Assembly: GCA_017504205.1 (NCBI GenBank)
Contig: JAFVRO010000014.1
Coordinates: 1-64,000, forward strand
Source of the DNA: Clostridia bacterium
Lineage (GTDB): Bacteria; Bacillota; Clostridia; Oscillospirales; CAG-272
DNA length: 64,000 nucleotides
Direction: 5' to 3'
Each line of letters begins with the position of its first letter. Position 1 is the first letter of the stretch. The notes below the pieces were generated by a model. It saw nothing but the letters and a program-made list of their open reading frames with translations. It did no database searches and had not been told where the DNA came from. Position numbers and translations under genes: made by a program. Below are positions 59,390 to 64,000 of this stretch, piece by piece.

Positions 59390-59824
59390 TTATTTGAAGT
59401 ACAGTCCTGCAAGAACCGCGGCGGATTCAAGCAGGTTCAGCATTTTGTCATAGTCTTTAACGAGTGTGACTATCTCGTCTGCCGCGTAGAAGTCGGCTTC
59501 GAGTTCATCGGGGCGTGAGTCGGCGCACATCAGGAATACTCTACCGTAGTGTGTTTTGCCGTCAAGCTCGGACTCACAATCAAAAATTGGCATTATTTCA
59601 AACTCAAAACGGTGCATTAGTCTGAACACTAGCATTGTGGCGGCATCCTCGGCGGCAGTCACGGCATCGGAACGGGTTGGACACTCCGGTAGCTCAAGGT
59701 AGGATTGTCCGTTTTCGTCAATTTTCTTTACGAACAGCCATTTGTTTTCGAGCTTACACATAAGTATTATGAAATCAATGCTCCCGAGCGTGCCGGGCTT
59801 TGCAATTTGTATAAAGCTTCTCAC
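59390..59824 (-). CDS. Protein of unknown function, possibly degenerate Nudix-like
   Basis: 144 residues. The order of segments, FIILMCKLENKWLFVKKIDE then YLELPECPTRSDAVTAAEDA and FEFEIMPIFDCES, recalls the strand-loop-helix of Nudix hydrolases, but the glutamates of the Nudix box (REUxEExGU) are missing. If it is related, it has lost metal-dependent hydrolysis; otherwise the family is unknown. The start is GTG (59824) behind GGAGG with six bases of spacing. It lies 10 bases after the cysteine desulfurase gene. Confidence 0.6.
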   Translation of the reverse strand: MRSFIQIAKPGTLGSIDFIILMCKLENKWLFVKKIDENGQSYLELPECPTRSDAVTAAEDAATMLVFRLMHRFEFEIMPIFDCESELDGKTHYGRVFLMCADSRPDELEADFYAADEIVTLVKDYDKMLNLLESAAVLAGLYFK

Positions 59825-59834
59825 GGTAGTCCTC

Positions 59835-61001
59835 CTATTTTATTCTGACCAGGCGATCGCAACCGTTTTTGATGGCGTTTACTACTGCTGTTACGTCGGA
59901 TTCTGTATTATATCGAGAAAGACTGAGTCTCAATGTACAATCCGCATCGTGAGGTGTCAGGCCGAACGAAACGAGCGGGCGGCTTGGCTCTTTTGCATGA
60001 GACGAGCAGGCAGATCCGCTTGAGACGCATATTCCCTCAGAGGAGAGGAAATGCAGCATTGTCTCGCTTTTTATTGAAGGCATTGTACAACTCAGGATAT
60101 GAGGCGCTCTTGTTCCGCGTGGAATATTAAGTTTTACATCGTCAATACCGCTTAGACCCTCTTCCAAGAGATCACGAAGCGCGGTCATTTTTGATACATC
60201 ATCTTTGAGCGTAGCATATGATTCACGCGCCGCAGCGGCAAAGCCGAGGATACCGAGCAGATTCTCCGTTCCCGAGCGCATTCCATGCTCCTGACCTCCA
60301 CCAAATACTATTGGCACGAGTTTTTTTGTTTTAGTGATCGCAGGGCTTACATAGAGTGCGCCGACACCCTTGGGACCGTGTATTTTATGTGAGCTGACGG
60401 TTACGAGGTCAGCTCCGATGGTCTGTGGGGTGAAGGGTATCTTCATAAAGCCTTGGATAGCATCGCAGTGGGTTATGGCATCGGGAAATTTTTTCTTAAC
60501 CCGCGCGAATGCGGTTTTTACGTCATAAAGCGCGCCTGTTTCGTTATTAACGAGCATAAGGGTTATCATGAACACCTTTTTACCGCTATTAAGCACTGTA
60601 TCGAGTGCATCAAGATCGAGTACTCCGTTCCGCGTTGGAAGCTTAACGGGCTCAAAGCCGAGTTCTCTTGTCTGCTCTACTGCGTTATCAACAGACGGAT
60701 GCTCTGAATCTGTGGTTATGATGACCGTAGCATCACGCCTTTTCTTTGCTTTTGCGGAGCCGAGAATTGCAAGACAGTTTGCCTCTGTGCCCGAACCGGT
60801 AAATATAAGCTCGTCGGGATGCGGTGATCTTATACCAAGCGCTCGGCATACGTCAACTCTTGCGCTGTCAAGTGCTTTTTTGGAGGCGACACCGAGTGCG
60901 TGGAGCGAGGAGGGATTACCGAAGATGTCCAGTGCCTTTACGGTCTCCTGCTTAACATATTCCGAGAGCGGTGTGGTAGCGCTATTATCAAGATATATCA
61001 T
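59835..61001 (-). CDS. Cysteine desulfurase (NifS/IscS-like)
   Basis: 388 residues. A PLP enzyme that takes sulfur from cysteine for iron-sulfur clusters or thiolated tRNA. Motifs: MIYLDNSATTPLSEYV start, ELIFTGSGTEANCLAILGSA, VTVSSHKIHGPKGVGALYV with the PLP lysine, and ICVSSGSACSSHAKEP with the catalytic cysteine. No iscU or tRNA thiolase gene is adjacent, so its sulfur acceptor is unknown. AAAGGA precedes the ATG. Confidence 0.93.
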   Translation of the reverse strand: MIYLDNSATTPLSEYVKQETVKALDIFGNPSSLHALGVASKKALDSARVDVCRALGIRSPHPDELIFTGSGTEANCLAILGSAKAKKRRDATVIITTDSEHPSVDNAVEQTRELGFEPVKLPTRNGVLDLDALDTVLNSGKKVFMITLMLVNNETGALYDVKTAFARVKKKFPDAITHCDAIQGFMKIPFTPQTIGADLVTVSSHKIHGPKGVGALYVSPAITKTKKLVPIVFGGGQEHGMRSGTENLLGILGFAAAARESYATLKDDVSKMTALRDLLEEGLSGIDDVKLNIPRGTRAPHILSCTMPSIKSETMLHFLSSEGICVSSGSACSSHAKEPSRPLVSFGLTPHDADCTLRLSLSRYNTESDVTAVVNAIKNGCDRLVRIK

Positions 61002-61019
61002 AGTGATTGGTTCCTTTAT

Positions 61020-61061
61020 CCGTAAAAAATTGCCGTGCGGTCAAAAACCACGGCAATTTTT
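61020..61061 (-). terminator. Terminator after the 61068-61643 lipoprotein gene
   Basis: A 13-base perfect stem (61025-61037 with 61049-61061) and an 11-base loop. On the minus strand the stem ends in a T-rich run. Confidence 0.85.
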
Positions 61062-61067
61062 ATATTT

Positions 61068-61643
61068 TTATCTGAATATAAATTCCGAGAGGATATTTTC
61101 TGCCTCAGCGTAATGGGTATCGAATTTTCCCTCTACGGTTTTGCCTTCGCTATCGGTATAGGTATCGGTAGAGGTATAGGTAAAATTATAGATAATACCA
61201 TCGCGGGTGGTTATAGTCTGTGCGACCTTATACTTCACACCGCCGAAAGTGAATGTATAGATATACTGCTTTGCTTCCCTTCCGCCCATGACCTTGGTTG
61301 CGGTTTTAGATTCGTCCACGGTAAAATCATCAAGAGAAGCGGTGTAGTCAGCAACGCAGGTTTCCCAATACTTTTCAACGGTCATTGAGTCGGGGTATGA
61401 GGTCACGGTGACGTTGGAGGTATCCGTCGCAGAAAAGTATGCGCTTGAAAAATTATCATCATTGTCCACGACCCATGATTTGGGGACATATAAGCAATAC
61501 GGGACGTTGTCCTCGGATGCAAGCTGCATTCCGTCCGGAGCTTCAGCGTTTGAGCATGAAGCCATGCCAAGCACCAATACCAGCAGGAGTAATATGCTGA
61601 GGATAGATTTTTTGATTGTCGGTATTTTTTTATTCGTTTTCAT
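61068..61643 (-). CDS. Lipoprotein of unknown function
   Basis: 191 residues: a lipoprotein signal ending GMASC, then a 165-residue domain beginning APDGMQLASEDNVPYCLYVP and including GGREAKQYIYTFTFGGVKYK. The order of strands resembles PsbP/DcrB-like secreted domains, but this is a weak resemblance. It has its own promoter and terminator. GAGG precedes the ATG. Confidence 0.75.
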   Translation of the reverse strand: MKTNKKIPTIKKSILSILLLLVLVLGMASCSNAEAPDGMQLASEDNVPYCLYVPKSWVVDNDDNFSSAYFSATDTSNVTVTSYPDSMTVEKYWETCVADYTASLDDFTVDESKTATKVMGGREAKQYIYTFTFGGVKYKVAQTITTRDGIIYNFTYTSTDTYTDSEGKTVEGKFDTHYAEAENILSEFIFR

Positions 61644-61674
61644 TTTAGCACCTCTGAATTCGGTTTACCATTAT

Positions 61675-61703
61675 ATGATAACATAAATCAGTATAAATAT
61701 CAA
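61675..61703 (-). promoter_or_regulatory. Sigma-A promoter of the 61068-61643 lipoprotein gene
   Basis: On the minus strand, TTGATA (61698-61703), 17 bases, TATCAT (61675-61680). Confidence 0.7.
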
Positions 61704-61735
61704 TAATAAATTGTTAACATTCGGCGTTTTTTGCG

Positions 61736-62992
61736 TCAATTGTCACTTATTACCTTTTCTGCGGCACTCATAATGCCTATTTTGCCGCTTTCGTAGGTAA
61801 GTCCACCTTGGAAGTAGACGGTAAAGGGCTCTCTCAGTGGGCCATCTGCGCTGAGTTCAATGGATGATCCCTGAGTGAATGCGCCTGCAGCCATTATGAC
61901 CTTATCGTTATATCCGGGCATATCCCACGGCTCGGGGGTAACGAAAGCGTCAACGGGTGAGCCTGCCTGAATACCTTGGCAGAATTTGCAGAGCTTGTCC
62001 GCGCTTCCCGTGATTACGGTCTGTATGATATCGCTTCTCGTTTCGTTCCATTTCGGCTCAACGTTATATCCGAGGTTCTCAAATATATATGCGGCAAGGT
62101 GTGCGGTTTTGAGTGCCTGTGCGGTTGTATGTGGGGCATAGAACAGCCCCTTATATAGGCTTTTATTCTGACCGAGCGTTGCACCGACCTCGCAGCCTAC
62201 GCCCACGGAGGTAAGTCTGTAGCTTGCAAGCTCAACTGCTCTTTCGGTACCTGCTATGTAGCCGCCACACTCTGCCATACCGCCGCCGGGGTTTTTGATG
62301 AGTGAGCCTATCACCATATCGGCGCCGTATGCGGTGGGCTCTTCGGTTTCGACGAACTCGCCGTAGCAGTTATCCACTACAACGTAGGCGTAGGGAGCGT
62401 TTGCTTTTACAAAGCGGCAAAGTTCACCGATCTCCGCAACGGTAAGTGTACGTCGGTTAAGGTAACCCTTTGAGCGTTGTACGAACACCACTTTAAGGCT
62501 TTTGCCGATAGTATCTATTGCATTTTTGATTGCGGGAAAGTCCAGAGTGCCCTGCTCTGTCAGCTCTATCTGACGGTAGCCAACGCCGAAGTCCTTGAGT
62601 GAGCCGTCACCGGGATTTCCGCAGATGCCTATGACCTCCTCAAGCGTGTCGTACGGCTTGCCTGCAACTGAGAGCATTACATCACCCGGACGGAGCAGAC
62701 CGTACAGTCCGATAGCAAGTGCCTGAGTACCGTTTACGATATTATGCCTTACGAATGCTTTGGGTGCTTTCATAACGTCCGCCCAGATAAGGTCGAGGGT
62801 ATCCCTGCCTTTGTCGTCGTAGCCGTAGCCACTGCTTGCGCAGAACATTGCGTCACAGACTTTATATTCTTTAAACAGATCCATTATTCTCTGTGTATTT
62901 ATAAATGAGATCTCGTCGATACGAGCAAAATACGGTGCAAGGGCGATTTCCGCCTCGCGTGTCAGGTCAATTATTCTTTTTGAAATTTGCAT
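61736..62992 (-). CDS. Methionine gamma-lyase family PLP protein (aluminium-resistance type, YnbB-like)
   Basis: 418 residues. A PLP enzyme of the family annotated as methionine gamma-lyase or aluminium resistance protein (PF06838): CDAMFCASSGYGYDDKGRDT, FVRHNIVNGTQALAIGLYGL, and the PLP lysine in MVIGSLIKNPGGGMAECGGY. The true reaction of the family is not well known. AAAGGA precedes the ATG. It follows murD by 18 bases, so the two are probably co-transcribed, an arrangement that gives no clear hint of function. Confidence 0.88.
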   Translation of the reverse strand: MQISKRIIDLTREAEIALAPYFARIDEISFINTQRIMDLFKEYKVCDAMFCASSGYGYDDKGRDTLDLIWADVMKAPKAFVRHNIVNGTQALAIGLYGLLRPGDVMLSVAGKPYDTLEEVIGICGNPGDGSLKDFGVGYRQIELTEQGTLDFPAIKNAIDTIGKSLKVVFVQRSKGYLNRRTLTVAEIGELCRFVKANAPYAYVVVDNCYGEFVETEEPTAYGADMVIGSLIKNPGGGMAECGGYIAGTERAVELASYRLTSVGVGCEVGATLGQNKSLYKGLFYAPHTTAQALKTAHLAAYIFENLGYNVEPKWNETRSDIIQTVITGSADKLCKFCQGIQAGSPVDAFVTPEPWDMPGYNDKVIMAAGAFTQGSSIELSADGPLREPFTVYFQGGLTYESGKIGIMSAAEKVISDN

Positions 62993-63010
62993 TTTTATTT
63001 TCCTTTTTAA

Positions 63011-64000
63011 TTAAAATGATAATACTATATTTTTGAAGGTTCGCCCTCTATGCTCGAAGTCCTTGAAGGCGTCGAAGCTTGCGCATGCGGGCGAAAGTAA
63101 AACAGTATCTCCGGACGCGGCAAGGTCTTTTGCGGCTTGAACTGCATCTGCAAACAAGGGGGCGTTGATGATTTTTATATCTGATGTTTGATAAAGTGGG
63201 CAGGATGTAATGGCTGACCGTATGCGCTCTGCGGTCTGCCCCGTCAGCACGACTGCTTTGGCTCTTGCACAAAGTGCTTCGGCGAGAGTATCAAACGGAA
63301 CGTTTTTATCCGAGCCGCCGCATATAACGATCGGACGGCAATCAAGAGCGTTAAGTGCCGCGACCGTGCGTGTCGGACTTGAGTCGATTGAACTATTATA
63401 ATACTTTACTCCGTTTTTCTCGGCGACAAACTCAAGTCTATGCTCCACTCCACCGAAGGTGCGTGCGATGCTTTGAACGGTGGCGTTTGTAACGTGAGCT
63501 CTGGTGGCACCGATAGCCGCCATATAGTTTGCTACGTTGTGGCGTCCCGGGAGCTTGATGTCCGTCAGGTTCAGAACGGATTCGGGAGTATCGGCACAGT
63601 AAATCACCGTTCCGTTTTCAATATAAATGCAGGCTTTGGCATTTGGGATAAGCGAAAGGATCTCTTCGCGCGATTTTGAAAGTGAGAAGGCGGTGATATG
63701 TGCGGTCGGCTTAATTCTTTGGATAAGCTCAAGGCTTGCGGTATCATCTGCGTTTATTACAAGCTCTCTGCATCTTTCACCGATTATATCTGCCTTGGCA
63801 CTGATATATTCGTTCATATCGATATGCCAATTCAAGTGATTTGGGGTGATATTTGTAAGCACTGCGACGTCGGGAGAGACTGATATTCCCTGAAGCTGAA
63901 AGCTTGACAGTTCAAGGACGGACAGGTCGGCGGCGGTATTATCTTTGATATGGGTAAGCGGTGAGATACCGATATTACCTCCGATAAAGGCTTTTGCGTG
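63011..64000 (-). CDS. murD: UDP-N-acetylmuramoylalanine--D-glutamate ligase, 5' part outside the window
   Basis: 330 residues of the C-terminal part, reading on to the window edge. It adds D-glutamate to UDP-MurNAc-L-alanine in peptidoglycan synthesis. Seen: FIGGNIGISPL, SVLELSSFQLQG and VLTNITPNHLNWHIDMNEYI of the Mur central domain, LPGRHNVANYMAAIGATRAH, and FGGVEHRLEFVAEKNGVKYY plus the C-terminal ligase domain. The GTG at 63862 is an internal valine, not the start. Confidence 0.95.
   Translation of the reverse strand, partial: HAKAFIGGNIGISPLTHIKDNTAADLSVLELSSFQLQGISVSPDVAVLTNITPNHLNWHIDMNEYISAKADIIGERCRELVINADDTASLELIQRIKPTAHITAFSLSKSREEILSLIPNAKACIYIENGTVIYCADTPESVLNLTDIKLPGRHNVANYMAAIGATRAHVTNATVQSIARTFGGVEHRLEFVAEKNGVKYYNSSIDSSPTRTVAALNALDCRPIVICGGSDKNVPFDTLAEALCARAKAVVLTGQTAERIRSAITSCPLYQTSDIKIINAPLFADAVQAAKDLAASGDTVLLSPACASFDAFKDFEHRGRTFKNIVLSF

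Noticed and set aside
61040-61045. TTGACC on the minus strand in the loop of the lipoprotein terminator
   Set aside because: The matching -10 (GGATAA) is poor and would put the start site on the ribosome site of the cysteine desulfurase gene.
1-64000. Search for tRNA, rRNA, riboswitches, transposases, phage genes and defence systems
   Set aside because: None could be recognised by reading the sequence; the spacers are short and mostly explained by promoters and terminators.

Overview
The window is bacterial and chromosomal, of moderate GC, with coding density near 95 percent and genes mostly in long co-directional runs. It looks like an uncultured or little-studied Clostridia lineage (Firmicutes/Bacillota). 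The evidence is a GerA/SpoVAF-type spore germination protein, a PucR/CdaR-type regulator, a MecA-like adaptor, CsoR, strong AGGAGG-type ribosome binding sites, TTG and GTG starts, textbook TTGACA-17-TATAAT promoters, a pyrophosphate-type phosphofructokinase, and the classic Clostridia order nusB - tsaD-like - xseA - xseB - ispA - tlyA - nadK - argR - recN. I see no rRNA, tRNA, CRISPR array, insertion sequence, phage or plasmid gene.

Layout. 0-1 kb: two tandem pilin-like genes, the first cut by the window edge, then an AT-rich spacer. 1-9 kb (minus strand): pncB, preceded upstream by a tight seven-gene operon: PPi-phosphofructokinase, a membrane TPR-like protein, DUF5685, a DnaJ protein with a cysteine-rich tail, a small membrane protein, a MATE exporter and a class 3 lipase. 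9-16 kb: a 2-hydroxyacid dehydrogenase, a 913-residue CvpA-like membrane protein, rsmA, a lipid kinase and an EamA transporter. 16-23 kb: a membrane-anchored unknown, DUF1292, greA, a CtpA-type protease, a CdaR-type regulator, rsmE and a membrane protein. 22-29 kb: mecA-like, an Eis-like acetyltransferase, a GH42-like glycosidase, a family 4 uracil-DNA glycosylase and a geranylgeranyl-reductase-like flavoprotein. 29-35 kb: an anchored unknown, the spore germination protein, a lipoprotein built like trigger factor, rpmF-yceD, nnrD and a truncated metallo-hydrolase remnant. 35-45 kb: a single run of eleven housekeeping genes from nusB to yebC. 45-50 kb: small exported proteins, copA with a fused CopZ-like domain, and csoR. 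50-57 kb: a class A penicillin-binding protein, a lipoprotein, and an operon of XRE regulator, lipoprotein, acetyltransferase-cyclase fusion and nagB. 57-64 kb: an SH3-like secreted protein, an rRNA methyltransferase, a cysteine desulfurase, a lipoprotein, an aluminium-resistance-family PLP enzyme and the 3' part of murD.

How the genes fit together. Most of the window is core metabolism: translation and RNA modification (rsmA, rsmE, tlyA, argS, rpmF, greA, nusB, RlmL-like), DNA repair (recN, xseAB, udg), NAD metabolism (pncB, nadK, nnrD), cell wall (murD, PBP1, nagB) and envelope quality control (CtpA, lipoprotein foldase). Copper export is controlled by CsoR through a perfect palindrome lying in the spacer of the promoter.

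Most worth a second look: the copA-copZ fusion that keeps an internal ribosome binding site; the DnaJ cysteine-string/DUF5685 operon, in which DUF5685 carries two aspartate-rich motifs; the surface-anchored trigger-factor-like protein; the giant CvpA-like protein; the GNAT-cyclase fusion; and a promoter nested in an upstream terminator hairpin.
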